Origin: Terriglobia bacterium | Lineage (GTDB): Bacteria > Acidobacteriota > Terriglobia > Bryobacterales > Bryobacteraceae | Reading direction: 5' to 3' | Assembly: GCA_021324185.1 (NCBI GenBank) | Contig: JAJPJN010000100.1 | Coordinates: 1-64,000 of the forward strand | DNA length: 64,000 bases | In this document: in pieces, positions 52,101-61,381 of the stretch | Layout of the letters: the number at the start of each line of letters is the position of its first letter | Position numbering within the stretch: the first letter of the stretch is position 1 | Position numbers and translations under genes: made by a program | Notes under the pieces: generated by a model | Databases searched by the model: none | What the model saw: the letters and a program-made list of their open reading frames with translations, nothing else | What the model was told of the DNA's origin: nothing

Positions 52101-52860
52101 CAACACCATGGCGGGTAATAATGCCGGCAGCCGTCTCCCCATGCTGTTTCTGTCCTCGATTAATAATCAGGAAGGATTCAATATTCGTGACAACATTTTG
52201 TGGATTAATGGTTTGTCAGGCGGTCTGGACGGCATATCTGCCGATACTTGCGGGTTCACAAACGGCACGGATGCGAATTGCTGGGGAGCTGGAACCTGGT
52301 GTAAAGCGCTCGCTGGAATCGCAGCTTTCAATTGCGCCTATGTGAATTCGAGCTGGGTCAACAATCTGATGACTGGATCTGCTACCCAGGCACAGATTCA
52401 ATCACTCTGGCCCAACAATGTTGTGCCGCCAAATCCATCCGATCTCAGTTCTATCGGGTGGTTTAGTTACACAAGTCCCTCTGCACTGGGTAACTACAAT
52501 CTGCGCAATAGCTCTCGCTACATCTCGGGTGGCTCCAATCCCGCCTCGGACGGCTTTAATATCGGCGTGAATTATGAGCAGTTGCAGGCCGATCAGGGCT
52601 ACGTGACGTTCGCCGGGGTGACGAATGTAACCAGTTCGGGCGCGCAAATAAACTTCGTCGCTCCCGATGCGCAGGCTTGCCCGGTAGATTACAGTCCCTC
52701 CGACCCGACGGTTACCGATAATTCTTTGGTGCGCGTTTCAGATACAGGTACAACCCGGACCAGAAACGTGTCCATTACTGGCTTGAGCAGCCATCAGATT
52801 TATTACTTCCGTATCAATTGTGCGGTGAATCAGCCGATGGGTCAATTCAAAACGCATTAG
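49120..52860 (+). CDS. Very large secreted protein with fibronectin-like, DUF4082 and beta-helix-like regions
   Basis: 1246 residues with a Sec signal (MKKTLSPIVLLMYFLAARCS). Order: a fibronectin-III-like domain (about 25-127), a long segment with QDLNLALANQLTNGSIISIAAGA (about 170-190) resembling the start of pectate-lyase-type parallel beta-helices, then a DUF4082 domain (about 590-770; ATRFSTDSVPPYICGIQFYK and NRPSVAFYAVVGFG). Beta-helix-like Asn-rich turns follow (FTMNHNTMAGNN, FNIRDNILW), and a final fibronectin-like domain ends in YYFRINCAVNQ. An extracellular polysaccharide-binding or -degrading role is likely; no catalytic residues were identified. Confidence 0.75.
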   Translation: MKKTLSPIVLLMYFLAARCSGQTVTSVALSSGSPTHATANITFSYSGSPTSFRFRVAVSPATCTAGTGGNFVGSTSSMFSIRANPQQANVDGLSPSTSYQVCPEITADGSNWHGGMGVNFTTLAQPKTHPALPVAPVSFNTSYPNTSGYTTYSLNNSCVDTANGNTLQQDLNLALANQLTNGSIISIAAGAICRGQISLTQHAADLVSVNSTLVCPSTGSGCTQNSIHIAHNFVEGDIAVFGSDYGAPPSPLLPGQNYFVHVLDGTHFQLTFPLPYSMGGSVVALTNQGSGTWYYYRRLNVTPGQNYGQRALKWIVIRPSTPDSQFVPEHTRIQGPPDTTGHPAPPANWLPKMYTLTMANQYAGFAALNQLFILSNQDGNDESMNGYVRVVGARFTFDPSQDASGGQPIPHYALVTSSPWNSDFVVDRSWMDPPPHPDKNSGLLHFNGTNIAMVDSYSDNFDYYHPMSSGMTVSVVNGNQFTISPGKYTFGAGSVTLTSTVTINTNGTSSSQREFGWIYFDAAGTLYVALPPGITPGTPACSGYTPCRVFTVDTSQTGYYAVDSSSSPTFPNSAPGAAGLTYMVEPVYSSSSTCTATAALFPSQWYSQATETPAQFSSPSTLFDTATRFSTDSVPPYICGIQFYKPATDTAASHTVTLWSDSGAVLARAASASEPASGKIYVPFSTPYLATAKTYYRAGYQFKASDAQWAYAFQNFDPNGGLTGAVHASQYVTSNSTYNISDAWPRTMSNRPSVAFYAVVGFGANGLDGGVAPSDTYTDSFNTEGCQCMVTGNGPGPSVFLDNYTVGSGNVWHFDDSGGYALSRHDYTLTRNWFYAPLTYMFTADGANQSSDGMRHGHRHSLEWKQGNCGAVVGNIFDTSWVEDTPFGDLFEVGAVNGSYGICGASNQIVYGGASDFDFRSNTFMHAASVTSVFGMNSPSAPAPAQRFRFTNNLLVDISGTSYCALGAGFCSAYSYGSGLIFQSKELEDFTMNHNTMAGNNAGSRLPMLFLSSINNQEGFNIRDNILWINGLSGGLDGISADTCGFTNGTDANCWGAGTWCKALAGIAAFNCAYVNSSWVNNLMTGSATQAQIQSLWPNNVVPPNPSDLSSIGWFSYTSPSALGNYNLRNSSRYISGGSNPASDGFNIGVNYEQLQADQGYVTFAGVTNVTSSGAQINFVAPDAQACPVDYSPSDPTVTDNSLVRVSDTGTTRTRNVSITGLSSHQIYYFRINCAVNQPMGQFKTH

Positions 52861-52890
52861 GCTGACATGTGCTGGCAGCTCCGCCACAGA

Positions 52891-54021
52891 TCAAGGCGTC
52901 TTTACGGACGCAATTCGCTCGGCCACATCGGGCAACGCCGGAAATTCCGTATACGGCGTTGCCTGATACCAGTAAGCAACCGAATAATAATTGTCTGCGC
53001 GATCGTTTGCATGGCCGTGTTCAATGGTGTGCTTAAGGTATCGCGTGAAAGTGATCGGATTATCGGCATGCCAGCGGTAAAGACAATACCGCCCGCCCGT
53101 GTGCTCCGGATCTACAATCAGCGGAGCCCCGTTATAGAGATGCGCAAAAGGAACGGCTCCATCGCGGCCGCCGAAATCCCAGGCGCCGTTGAAGTAATCT
53201 TCTAATCCCGTGCCGTTGATGACCGGCTTCGATTCCTCATCGATAAAAATCATATCGTCGCCTTCGCCCATCCAGCCTTCTGAGTTCTGAATCACCCCGA
53301 GAGTCACTCCCATAAGATGGCCGCGGCCGCGCGTTTCGACAAAGACATAGTTATCTTGGCCGCTTAGATTCAGCTCGTTGGCCGTGTGGATCGCCCGGTT
53401 CGGCGCGCGTTGACGGTACTGTGCATGAAAGTACAAAGCATCTGCCGGCAAGGATGGCACCATCTGATAATCGATGTTCGAGTAAAAGGCGCTGACGGGC
53501 TCGCGCGCTTCATTCGTGACCGTCATCCGCGCAGCTCGGCGGAACGGCATCGAAAAGTAGCAATTCAGTGCTTTTACCGCGGAACAGTTTAGAAACGCCG
53601 AATCGTAGAGAAAGTATTGGCCGAGCGTTAAGCCGAAGAAATCCCCGACTGGCGTTTCAACGCTCGGTTTGGCGTTCTCATCCCAATAGATCCGCAGTAC
53701 AATTTCCTTTAAATGATTTGGGCTGCGCGCTGCGATCGTGAACCATATATGCGTGATCACGCCGGGGCCGGCAGAGTTAAAAATCTCCTGCGTTCCCCCT
53801 GGCCCAATCTGCCACCGGTCAGCATTGCCGCCGCTGCGATCATAGCTGGACTGTTTCAGGCAGCGGTGCTGCTGCGCCCTCGTATAGGCGGGTATCGCTG
53901 CAGCGGCGCTATTGTCTTCTCGCCCGGCTTGTACCTTCGCATCGGCAGAGATGCCTGTCAGTGTCGCAAGGCTCAATAAACGGCCGATAAAGCCGCGCCG
54001 CGCAGAGTTTTTAACGGACAT
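52891..54021 (-). CDS. DUF2961 protein, probably exported
   Basis: 376 residues. The start has GGGGGAGG upstream, and the N-terminus carries RRGFIGRLLSLATLTG, a Tat- or Sec-type signal. The family signature RGHLMGVTLGVIQNSEGWMG, followed by EGDDMIFIDE and GTGLEDYFNGAWDFG, is clear at about 228-285. DUF2961 proteins are beta-rich and occur beside glycan-utilisation genes; some homologues are glycoside hydrolases acting on difructose or arabinofuranosyl substrates (recalled, not verified). It lies 36 nt after the SRPBCC-like gene on the same strand. Confidence 0.85.
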   Translation of the reverse strand: MSVKNSARRGFIGRLLSLATLTGISADAKVQAGREDNSAAAAIPAYTRAQQHRCLKQSSYDRSGGNADRWQIGPGGTQEIFNSAGPGVITHIWFTIAARSPNHLKEIVLRIYWDENAKPSVETPVGDFFGLTLGQYFLYDSAFLNCSAVKALNCYFSMPFRRAARMTVTNEAREPVSAFYSNIDYQMVPSLPADALYFHAQYRQRAPNRAIHTANELNLSGQDNYVFVETRGRGHLMGVTLGVIQNSEGWMGEGDDMIFIDEESKPVINGTGLEDYFNGAWDFGGRDGAVPFAHLYNGAPLIVDPEHTGGRYCLYRWHADNPITFTRYLKHTIEHGHANDRADNYYSVAYWYQATPYTEFPALPDVAERIASVKTP

Positions 54022-54057
54022 CCGAATCCTCCCCCAGAAAACCTGAACCTAAATTGA

Positions 54058-54525
54058 TCACACACTTTTCAAATAGTCGTTGATCCACTTTTCCCAAGAC
54101 GCCATCTTGGCAGCGTAACAATCCTGAGTCATCGCGGCGATCTCGCGATTGCCGCTCTCCGACAAACCGATGAACGAATACTCGACTCGCGCCTCGGTGG
54201 CATGATCCGCCCGTGCGGTGCAATCCACTTGAACACGAGCGACGTAGCGGCCCGGTTCCACCCGGTGATAAACAACATGATGCACCGTCATGTCGAGCTT
54301 TGTGATGACCCAAAGGGCTTCAGCGGTTTCGTTGCGTGTTCGAAAAATGAGTTCTTCCTGCCAGATCGCGCCTGGAGGATAAAGAAGCTCCGGATTCCAG
54401 CCCGGTACCCAGAGCTTCTCTCCCAAAGGAGAAAACAATTGAAACGTGTCGGAAACAGGCCCTGCAAGCTGAATTACGCCGCTCAGGATTTTAGAGTCTG
54501 CCGCGAAGCTGCTCATCAGTCCCAT
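54058..54525 (-). CDS. SRPBCC/START-like protein, function unknown
   Basis: 155 residues. The strand-rich sequence with SPLGEKLWVPGWNPELLYPP near the start, a central W and F-rich beta section and a closing amphipathic helix (MASWEKWINDYLKSV) matches the general layout of SRPBCC ligand-binding proteins. No ligand can be named. The start lies inside the acetate kinase gene (35-nt overlap), so translation may be coupled. No signal peptide. Confidence 0.68.
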   Translation of the reverse strand: MGLMSSFAADSKILSGVIQLAGPVSDTFQLFSPLGEKLWVPGWNPELLYPPGAIWQEELIFRTRNETAEALWVITKLDMTVHHVVYHRVEPGRYVARVQVDCTARADHATEARVEYSFIGLSESGNREIAAMTQDCYAAKMASWEKWINDYLKSV

Positions 54526-55630
54526 TCCGTGCCATTATGCACCGAAGCGTGTCCTGCGCGATCAGCAGTTCTTCATCGGTGCGAATGCAATATGCTGCCA
54601 GCGTGCTTGCATCCGTGCTGATCTGGCGGTCCGGAGGGTCGTTCGTATTATTTTTGCCGGTGTCGATGGTCAACCCGGCGAACTGGAGGCCGTCGCAGAT
54701 GCGCGCGCGAATCTCTGGCGAATTTTCTCCGATACCGCCGGTGAACACGATTGCGTCTGCGCCACCCATCGCCCCGAGATAAGCCCCAATGTATTTGCGC
54801 ACCCGATAACAAAACATCTCGATCGCAAGCTGGGCGCGTGCATCGTCGCGATGCTGCGCGAGATTGCGCATATCGCTGCTCCTTCCCGAAACGCCGAGCA
54901 GACCCGACTCTGTATTGAGCAGCTTCTCGACATCGTGCGCAGATAGATGCTCTTTTTCCGCGATAAACGCAACCACGGCCGGATCGAGATCTCCCGATCG
55001 CGTACCCATCACTAAGCCTTCGAGCGGTGTCATGCCCATGGACGTGTCAATTGACTTTCCCGCGCGGATGGCGGCAGCGGAGCACCCGTTTCCCAGGTGA
55101 AGTGAAATGATATTCGTCTGTTCCACCGGCACGTTGCGTAACTTTCGATAGCGCTGCGCCACGTACCGGTGTGATGTGCCGTGAAAGCCATAACGGCGGA
55201 TGCGGTAGCTCTCATAAAGCCGGTAGGGAATGGCATACAAATAGGCGTGCTGCGGGAGCGTGTGATGAAAAGCGGTATCGAATACAGCTACCTGAGGTTT
55301 GTCAGGTCCGAAAAATGTGCGGGCGGCACGAATGCCCGCGACACTGGCTGGATTGTGGAGCGGAGCCAAATCCACGCACTCTTCTATCTGCTTCAGCACT
55401 TCATCATCGATGGCTACCGATTCGGAAAAGCGCTCCCCGCCATGCACGACCCGATGTCCGACCGCATCGATCTCGCCGGCATTCTTTGTTTCGTCGAGAA
55501 TCCGTTTGAATGCATCATTGCCGAAATGCTCCACTTCTCCACGGCACAAGCGCTCCTGGCTCTCGTGTGCTATTTGAATTAGCTGAAATTTGAGACTGGA
55601 ACTGCCGGCATTCAAGACCAGAACGTTCAA
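54491..55630 (-). CDS. ackA: Acetate kinase
   Basis: 379 residues from a TTG that overlaps the phosphoketolase stop (TTGA). [16 protein letters not shown] opens the first ASKHA domain; [21 protein letters not shown] and [12 protein letters not shown] are acetate-kinase signatures, and [13 protein letters not shown] lies in the C-terminal domain. The enzyme converts acetyl phosphate and ADP to acetate and ATP. Length is slightly short of the usual 400. Together with phosphoketolase it forms the ATP-yielding end of a phosphoketolase bypass. Confidence 0.95.
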   Translation of the reverse strand: MNVLVLNAGSSSLKFQLIQIAHESQERLCRGEVEHFGNDAFKRILDETKNAGEIDAVGHRVVHGGERFSESVAIDDEVLKQIEECVDLAPLHNPASVAGIRAARTFFGPDKPQVAVFDTAFHHTLPQHAYLYAIPYRLYESYRIRRYGFHGTSHRYVAQRYRKLRNVPVEQTNIISLHLGNGCSAAAIRAGKSIDTSMGMTPLEGLVMGTRSGDLDPAVVAFIAEKEHLSAHDVEKLLNTESGLLGVSGRSSDMRNLAQHRDDARAQLAIEMFCYRVRKYIGAYLGAMGGADAIVFTGGIGENSPEIRARICDGLQFAGLTIDTGKNNTNDPPDRQISTDASTLAAYCIRTDEELLIAQDTLRCIMARNGTDEQLRGRL

Positions 55631-58044
55631 AACGGCCACTTCCAATTCGCGATCTCTGGTTTATCAACGCCGTTGGCGTAAGCGAACTCGCGGCATTGGA
55701 TCTGCTGATCTTTAAACCGCTCTTTGGCGTGCGCGCCGGTACTTTGCAGGCGCGGTACGCGGTCAATCACGTCGATCGCAATGCTGAAGCGGTCTACCTG
55801 GTTCTGAATCGCCAGCTCCAGCGGTGTATCGATATTTCCTTTTTCCTTGTACCCGCGAACGTGCAGGTTGTCGTGATTCTTCCGCCTATACGCGAGCCGG
55901 TGAATCAGCCACGGATACGCATGGAAGTTGAAGATGATCGGTCTATTGGTGGTGAATAGTGAATCGAAATCGCGATCTGCCAATCCGTGCGGGTGCTCTG
56001 TGTTCGGCATGAGCCGGAAGAGATCCACTACATTGATGAATCTCAGCTTGATATCCGAAAATGTTTCGCGTAGCAGCGCGACGGCAGCCAATGCTTCCTG
56101 GGTCGGCACATCCCCGCAGCCAACCACAACCGCATCCGGATCTTCGCCCGCATCGGTGCTCGCCCACTCCCAAATGCCCAATCCTTTCGTGCAGTGCGTG
56201 ATCGCCGATTCCATATCCAAATACTGCAAGTGCGACTGCTTGTCGATCACAATGACGTTTACATAATCGAGCGAGCGCAGGCAGTGATCCGCGACCGAAA
56301 GCAAACAGTTCACATCCGGTGGCAGATAGATGCGAGTGATCTCGGGACTCTTATTCGCAACCACATCCAAAAAGCCCGGGTCCTGATGCGTAAACCCGTT
56401 GTGATCCTGCCGCCAAACGGTTGACGTGATGAGCAGGTTCAAAGACGAAACGGGCGCGCGCCAGGGAAGGCGTTTGCTGATCTCCAGCCATTTCGCGTGT
56501 TGATTGAACATGGAGTCGATCACATGGACGAAGGCTTCATAGGTAGATAGAAGGCCGTGGCGGCCCGTCAGCAAATACGCTTCCAGCCAGCCTTCCAGTG
56601 TGTGTTCGCTGAGCATCTCCATAACGCGGCCATCCAGTGACAGCTCGGCGCCATCCTTGTCTTCCGGCAGATAATCCGCCATCCAGACTTTCTTTGTTGC
56701 TTCGTACACCGCTGTTAACTTATTCGAGGCGGTTTCATCAGGACCAAAAAGGCGGAAGTTGGTTGGGTTCTCGCGAATCACATCGCGCAACAGGCGGCCT
56801 AAGGGAACCGTGTTTTCGACAAAACTGTTTGCTGGTTTGCTCACTTCCGCGCGGTACTCGCGAAAATCCGGGATGCGCAGCCCGTGCCGCAAAAGCCCGC
56901 CGTTCGCCACCGGATTGGCGCTCATTCGCCGCGTTCCTTTGGGCGCCAGAGCTTTCAGCTTCGGGATAATGCGACCCGAATCATCGAACAATTCCTCCGG
57001 CTTGTAACTGCGTAACCACTTTTCAAGAACCTTCAGATGCTCGGGATTGTTGACCACGTCGGTCATGGGTACCTGATGCGCGCGCCAGGAGCCTTCCACT
57101 TTGTGGTGATCGATTTCAGCGGGCGCAGTCCAGCCCTTCGGCGTACGCATCACGATCATGGGCCAGCGCGGGCGCTGCGCTTTGCCAGTCCGGCGCGCTT
57201 CGTTTTGAATCTGCTGAATTTGCTTGATGCAATGTTCCAAAGTGGCCGCGATGGCCTGATGCATGCTGTTGCGCTCGGAGCCTTCTACAAAATACGGCTC
57301 ATAACCGTAACCGCGAAACAGTTGCTCCAGCTCCTGGCAACTGATGCGCGCGAGGATCGTCGGATTGTTGATCTTGTATCCGTTTAGATGCAGGACCGGC
57401 AACACCGTGCCGTCGCGAATCGGATTCAGAAACTTGTTGGAGTGCCAGGAGGTTGCGAGCGGTCCTGTTTCCGCTTCCCCATCGCCCACGATGACGACGC
57501 TAATCAGGTCCGGATTGTCCAGAACGCTGCCGTAGCCGTGCGACAGGCTATAGCCCAACTCGCCGCCTTCGTGTATTGAGCCGGGCGTCTCCGGGGTGCA
57601 GTGGCTTCCGATGCCGCCGGGAAATGAAAACTGGCGGAAAAAATGACAGAGGCCTTCTTCGTCTTCACTGTTTTCCGGATAGATCTCCGAATAAGTTCCT
57701 TCGAGATACGCATTCGACAATACAGCGGGCGCGCCGTGGCCCGGTCCGGCGAGAAAGATCATGTTGAGGTCATACAGCCGGATCAGCCGGTTCAAATGCA
57801 CGTAAACGAAACTCATGCCCGGATCGGAACCCCAGTGCCCCAGCAGCCGGATCTTCACGTCTTCCGGGCGTAACGGGCGCCGCAGCAGCGGGTTATCGCG
57901 CAGGTAAATCATTCCGAGACACATATAAAGGCTGGCCCGGAAATAAGCATCCATGTCACTCAGCTCGTCTGGTTTTAGCGGGGTGCCTGGAATGGTAGAG
58001 CGTGCCGGCCCGAATGCACTGATGTTGTCTTGCGTTTCCGACAT
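55627..58044 (-). CDS. xfp: Xylulose-5-phosphate/fructose-6-phosphate phosphoketolase
   Basis: 805 residues from the ATG giving [16 protein letters not shown]; an upstream in-frame start would add 34 unconserved residues. [20 protein letters not shown] (about 189-208) is the ThDP/Mg-binding signature of phosphoketolases, and [14 protein letters not shown] follows. [19 protein letters not shown] and the C-terminal [20 protein letters not shown] are also family hallmarks. It splits the ketose phosphate with inorganic phosphate to acetyl phosphate plus a triose or tetrose phosphate. It starts only 10 nt from the divergent DUF1440 start. Confidence 0.95.
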   Translation of the reverse strand: MSETQDNISAFGPARSTIPGTPLKPDELSDMDAYFRASLYMCLGMIYLRDNPLLRRPLRPEDVKIRLLGHWGSDPGMSFVYVHLNRLIRLYDLNMIFLAGPGHGAPAVLSNAYLEGTYSEIYPENSEDEEGLCHFFRQFSFPGGIGSHCTPETPGSIHEGGELGYSLSHGYGSVLDNPDLISVVIVGDGEAETGPLATSWHSNKFLNPIRDGTVLPVLHLNGYKINNPTILARISCQELEQLFRGYGYEPYFVEGSERNSMHQAIAATLEHCIKQIQQIQNEARRTGKAQRPRWPMIVMRTPKGWTAPAEIDHHKVEGSWRAHQVPMTDVVNNPEHLKVLEKWLRSYKPEELFDDSGRIIPKLKALAPKGTRRMSANPVANGGLLRHGLRIPDFREYRAEVSKPANSFVENTVPLGRLLRDVIRENPTNFRLFGPDETASNKLTAVYEATKKVWMADYLPEDKDGAELSLDGRVMEMLSEHTLEGWLEAYLLTGRHGLLSTYEAFVHVIDSMFNQHAKWLEISKRLPWRAPVSSLNLLITSTVWRQDHNGFTHQDPGFLDVVANKSPEITRIYLPPDVNCLLSVADHCLRSLDYVNVIVIDKQSHLQYLDMESAITHCTKGLGIWEWASTDAGEDPDAVVVGCGDVPTQEALAAVALLRETFSDIKLRFINVVDLFRLMPNTEHPHGLADRDFDSLFTTNRPIIFNFHAYPWLIHRLAYRRKNHDNLHVRGYKEKGNIDTPLELAIQNQVDRFSIAIDVIDRVPRLQSTGAHAKERFKDQQIQCREFAYANGVDKPEIANWKWPF

Positions 58045-58054
58045 GTGAACTACG

Positions 58055-58570
58055 ATGGTATCGACCTTGAGAACACAGCGGCGATCGGGAATTTGGAAGA
58101 GCGTGGCGGCCGGGGCATTTGGAGGACTCGCCGGTGGCATCGCCATGAGCGGTTATCAGGCGCTTGTGAATGCCGCGGCGAAAGCTATTGCAGGCAGGCC
58201 GGCGCTGAATCAGGACGAGGAGGCGACCGCCGGGGCAGCCAAGGCCATCTCGCGGGTTGCCTTCCAGCATGAACTCACGAAGGAAGAAACGAACCGGGCC
58301 GTGCCGGCGCTTCAATGCTCGGTGGGTTTGGCATTCGGCGCGCTCTACGGACTGCTTGCGGACCGCGCGCCACAGTGCACGGCCGGGAAAGGGACGGCCT
58401 ATGGAGCCGCGATCTGGCTGGCCGGCGATGAGTTCGTGGTGCCGGTTTTCGGCCTGGCTGAGGGGCCCGCGCAGGCGAGCGTGCCGGCCCATCTGAACGC
58501 GCTCGGATCACACCTGATTTATGGTCTTGTCACCGACCTGACCCGAAGCTGGGCGCTTAAATCCCTTTAG
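58055..58570 (+). CDS. DUF1440 (YagU-like) membrane protein
   Basis: 171 residues. [20 protein letters not shown] (about 20-39) is a glycine-rich first helix, and [14 protein letters not shown] with [20 protein letters not shown] matches the DUF1440 family, small inner-membrane proteins that in E. coli YagU have been linked to acid tolerance. [20 protein letters not shown] closes the last helix. Divergent from phosphoketolase with almost no spacer; its 3' end overlaps the convergent modA gene by 14 nt. Confidence 0.8.
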   Translation: MVSTLRTQRRSGIWKSVAAGAFGGLAGGIAMSGYQALVNAAAKAIAGRPALNQDEEATAGAAKAISRVAFQHELTKEETNRAVPALQCSVGLAFGALYGLLADRAPQCTAGKGTAYGAAIWLAGDEFVVPVFGLAEGPAQASVPAHLNALGSHLIYGLVTDLTRSWALKSL

Positions 58571-59300
58571 CTGGTCCGAAGCCAAATTTAGCCAGGATGG
58601 GCTGGGCGGCGGGCGAGAGCAGGAAATCCAGGAACTGCTGAGCGGCTTCCCGGTTACGGGTTCCGGCGATGATCCCGGCTTTTTGGACGATGGGGTCGTG
58701 CCAGGCAGCCGGGATGATCTGGGCCGGTTTGCCCTGAAGCAGCGAGTGTGAGGTAAGGACAGCATCGGCATTGCCGCTTTCGAAAAGCTGAAGCGCTTGG
58801 CGGACGTTTTCGCCGTAGACGACCTTCGGCTGGACGGCTTTCCAAATGCCGGCGTGTTCGAGCGCCTGCCGGGCCGCCAGCCCGTAGGGGGCAAGCTGCG
58901 GATTGGGCAATGCGACGAAACGAACCCAATTTGCAGTTAACTCATTTATATCGTGAGACTTGCCGTCCTTCCAGAGCAGCCCGACCTGGCCCGCAGCATA
59001 GGCCCGTACGGAAAGGGGTTCGATTTTTCGTTTTGCTGCGAGTTCGTCAACGAACTGGGCGTTGGCGGAGAGAAAGACATCATACGGAGCGGCGTGGGCA
59101 ATCTGCTGGGCGAGCGTGGCGCTAGCTCCCGTGACCCAGCGAAGCCGAATCGGGTTCGTTTTTTCAAATGTCTGCTGGAGAAGGGGTTCGGCCGGGCTGA
59201 GGTCGGCGGCGGCGGCAACCATGAGGGCGGTTTGGGCGGTGCAGATGTGAGTGCTCACCGCAAATAAAATTGGCAGAAAACTTGACAATCGTACACTCAT
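58557..59300 (-). CDS. modA: ModA-type molybdate (or tungstate/oxyanion) substrate-binding protein
   Basis: 247 residues from the ATG giving MSVRLSSFLPILFAVSTHIC, a Sec signal. LMVAAAADLSPAEPLLQQTF, then GASATLAQQIAHAAPYDVFL (oxyanion-binding Ser residues) and LFESGNADAVLTSHSLL are ModA signatures. No modB or modC permease or ATPase is adjacent, so the transporter must be elsewhere or the protein acts otherwise. Its start codon lies within the HspR-type operator of dnaK, which could repress both directions. Confidence 0.87.
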   Translation of the reverse strand: MSVRLSSFLPILFAVSTHICTAQTALMVAAAADLSPAEPLLQQTFEKTNPIRLRWVTGASATLAQQIAHAAPYDVFLSANAQFVDELAAKRKIEPLSVRAYAAGQVGLLWKDGKSHDINELTANWVRFVALPNPQLAPYGLAARQALEHAGIWKAVQPKVVYGENVRQALQLFESGNADAVLTSHSLLQGKPAQIIPAAWHDPIVQKAGIIAGTRNREAAQQFLDFLLSPAAQPILAKFGFGPAKGI

Positions 59301-59310
59301 ATCCGATACT
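59281..59310 (+). promoter_or_regulatory. Sigma-70-type promoter with overlapping HAIR-like HspR operator for dnaK
   Basis: TTGACA (59282-59287), a 17-nt spacer and GATACT (59305-59310) form a -35/-10 pair. CTTGACA-N7-ACTCATA (59281-59301) keeps the spacing of the HspR inverted repeat CTTGAGT-N7-ACTCAAG and matches 5 of 7 in each arm. HspR is encoded two genes downstream. Start-site prediction is near 59317, giving a leader of about 50 nt. Confidence 0.65.
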
Positions 59311-59328
59311 GAAAGTGTGCTAAAAATA

Positions 59329-59350
59329 GCCAAGACGCAGGACGCTTGGC
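59329..59350 (+). other. Hairpin directly upstream of the dnaK ribosome-binding site
   Basis: GCCAAG (59329-59334) pairs with CTTGGC (59345-59350) across a 10-nt loop, immediately followed by GGAGGATT, the Shine-Dalgarno of dnaK. Only six base pairs, so possible influence on translation is inference. Confidence 0.35.
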
Positions 59351-59366
59351 GGAGGATTAACTACAC

Positions 59367-61295
59367 ATGAGTAAGATTATCGGAATCGATCTGGGAACTA
59401 CCAACTCCGTTGTTGCGGTGATGGAAGGCGGCCAACCGGCTGTCATTCCCAACCAGGAAGGCGGCCGAACGACGCCGTCGGTTGTTGGGTTTACCAAGAG
59501 CGGAGAGCGGCTGGTCGGGCAGGTTGCGAAGCGCCAGGCTGTGACGAACCCGGAAAACACGGTTTATTCGATTAAGCGGTTCATGGGGCGCCGCTTCAAC
59601 GAAGTCAGCGAAGAGATGAAGCTGGTCCCCTACAAGGTGGTTGCCGGGGAAAACGGCGACGCGCGGGTGGAGATTCAGGGAAAGAAGTATTCGCCGCCTG
59701 AGATTTCGGCAATGATTCTGACGAAGCTGAAGGAAGCCGCGGAAGCCTATTTGGGCGAGAAGGTCACCAAAGCCGTGATTACCGTTCCGGCGTACTTCAA
59801 TGACGCGCAGCGGCAGGCGACCAAAGATGCCGGGCAGATTGCCGGCCTCGAGGTGATGCGCATCATCAACGAGCCCACGGCGGCCGCGCTGGCCTACGGT
59901 CTGGATAAGAAGAAGGATGAGACCATTGCCGTCTACGACTTTGGCGGCGGCACGTTCGATATCTCGATTCTGGAAGTAGGCGATGGCGTGGTCGAGGTGA
60001 AATCGACCAATGGCGACACGCACCTGGGCGGTGACAACATCGACCAGCGGATTATCGACTGGCTGATTCAGGAATTCAAAAAAGATCAGGGCATTGATGT
60101 TTCGAAAGATCAGATGGCTTTGCAGCGGCTGAAAGAAGCGGCTGAGAAAGCGAAGATCGAGCTTTCGACATTGCTCGAGACAGAGATCAATCTGCCGTTC
60201 CTGACGGCGGATGCCACCGGGCCGAAGCACCTGAGCATCAAGCTGACCCGGGCGCGTTTTGAGCAGATGGTGGATGACATTCTGCAGCGCTCGGTCGGGC
60301 CTTGCAAACAGGCATTGCAGGATGCGGGCGTTACGCCGAATGACATCGACGAAGTGGTTCTGGTCGGTGGGTCGACGCGTATTCCGAAGGTGCAGCAGAT
60401 TGTCCGCAGTCTGTTCGGTAAAGAGCCGAACAAGAGCGTGAACCCGGACGAAGTTGTGGCTGTGGGCGCGGCGGTTCAGGGTGGCGTACTCGGCGGCGAA
60501 GTGAAAGACGTGCTGTTGCTGGATGTGACGCCGCTTTCGCTCGGCATTGAGACCCTGGGCGGCGTGTTCACCAAGCTGATTGAGCGCAACACGACCATTC
60601 CGACGCGCAAGAGCGAAGTGTTCTCGACCGCGGCGGACAACCAGACGTCGGTCGAGATTAAGGTGTACCAGGGCGAACGCGCAATGGCTCGGGACAACCG
60701 GCTGCTGGGCGTCTTCCAACTGGTAGGTATCCCGCCGGCTCCGCGCGGCATACCGCAAATCGAAGTGACGTTCGACATCGACGCGAACGGCATCCTCAAT
60801 GTGACCGCGAAGGACCGGGCGACCAACAACGAACAGAAGATCACCATTACCTCTTCTTCGGGCTTAAGCAAGGACGAAGTCGAGAAGATGGCGCGCGATG
60901 CTGAATCGCATTCGGCCGAAGACCGCAAGAAGAAAGAAGAGATCGAAGCCCGCAACCGGGCCGACGCGATGGTCTACAACGTCGAAAAGATGTTGCGCGA
61001 GCATCGTGACAAGATTTCGGAAGCGGACGCGAAGCAGGTTGAAGCGGCGGTTGAGGACGTCAAGAAGGCAATGGCCGAAGGCGGGCTCGACAAGATCAAC
61101 GCGGCAACCGATAAGTTAACGACGGCCAGCCACAAGTTGGCGGAGGCGATGTACAAATCGCAGAGTGCAGCCGGTCCGAACGGCGCCGCCGGTGCGGGAG
61201 CCGCTGCCGACGGTGCGCAGGGCGCGCAGCAACAGCAGCAGCCGAAAGACAACGTTGTGGACGCGGAGTTCGTCGACGTGGAAGACAAGAAGTAA
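59367..61295 (+). CDS. dnaK: Chaperone DnaK (Hsp70)
   Basis: 642 residues. [20 protein letters not shown] (4-23), the phosphate loop [10 protein letters not shown] (191-200) and [13 protein letters not shown] (about 330-343) define the ATPase domain. The substrate-binding domain follows (about 385-505), with a helical lid and a charged tail ending [13 protein letters not shown] Gln-rich linker ([11 protein letters not shown]) precedes the tail. GGAGG lies 11 nt or so before the ATG. First gene of dnaK-dnaJ-hspR; grpE is not here. Confidence 0.98.
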   Translation: MSKIIGIDLGTTNSVVAVMEGGQPAVIPNQEGGRTTPSVVGFTKSGERLVGQVAKRQAVTNPENTVYSIKRFMGRRFNEVSEEMKLVPYKVVAGENGDARVEIQGKKYSPPEISAMILTKLKEAAEAYLGEKVTKAVITVPAYFNDAQRQATKDAGQIAGLEVMRIINEPTAAALAYGLDKKKDETIAVYDFGGGTFDISILEVGDGVVEVKSTNGDTHLGGDNIDQRIIDWLIQEFKKDQGIDVSKDQMALQRLKEAAEKAKIELSTLLETEINLPFLTADATGPKHLSIKLTRARFEQMVDDILQRSVGPCKQALQDAGVTPNDIDEVVLVGGSTRIPKVQQIVRSLFGKEPNKSVNPDEVVAVGAAVQGGVLGGEVKDVLLLDVTPLSLGIETLGGVFTKLIERNTTIPTRKSEVFSTAADNQTSVEIKVYQGERAMARDNRLLGVFQLVGIPPAPRGIPQIEVTFDIDANGILNVTAKDRATNNEQKITITSSSGLSKDEVEKMARDAESHSAEDRKKKEEIEARNRADAMVYNVEKMLREHRDKISEADAKQVEAAVEDVKKAMAEGGLDKINAATDKLTTASHKLAEAMYKSQSAAGPNGAAGAGAAADGAQGAQQQQQPKDNVVDAEFVDVEDKK

Positions 61296-61332
61296 GAAGC
61301 CGGAAGCAATAAGCCGGAAGTACGAAGGGAAG

Positions 61333-61366
61333 CGGCGGTCTCCAGGAAATTGAGGCCGCCGTTTTT
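61333..61366 (+). terminator. Terminator or attenuator between dnaK and dnaJ
   Basis: CGGCGGTCTC (61333-61342) pairs with GAGGCCGCCG (61352-61361) with one G-T wobble, over a CAGGAAATT loop, and is followed by TTTTT (61362-61366). It lies in the 86-nt dnaK-dnaJ gap. Partial read-through would give more DnaK than DnaJ and HspR. Confidence 0.7.
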
Positions 61367-61381
61367 CGAATGGAATAAAAA

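Noticed and set aside
59297-59323. CIRCE (HrcA operator) upstream of dnaK
   Set aside because: GTGTGCTAA at 59315-59323 matches the right half in 8 of 9 bases, but the left half (59297-59305) does not match; the HAIR-like site is better supported and hspR is linked.
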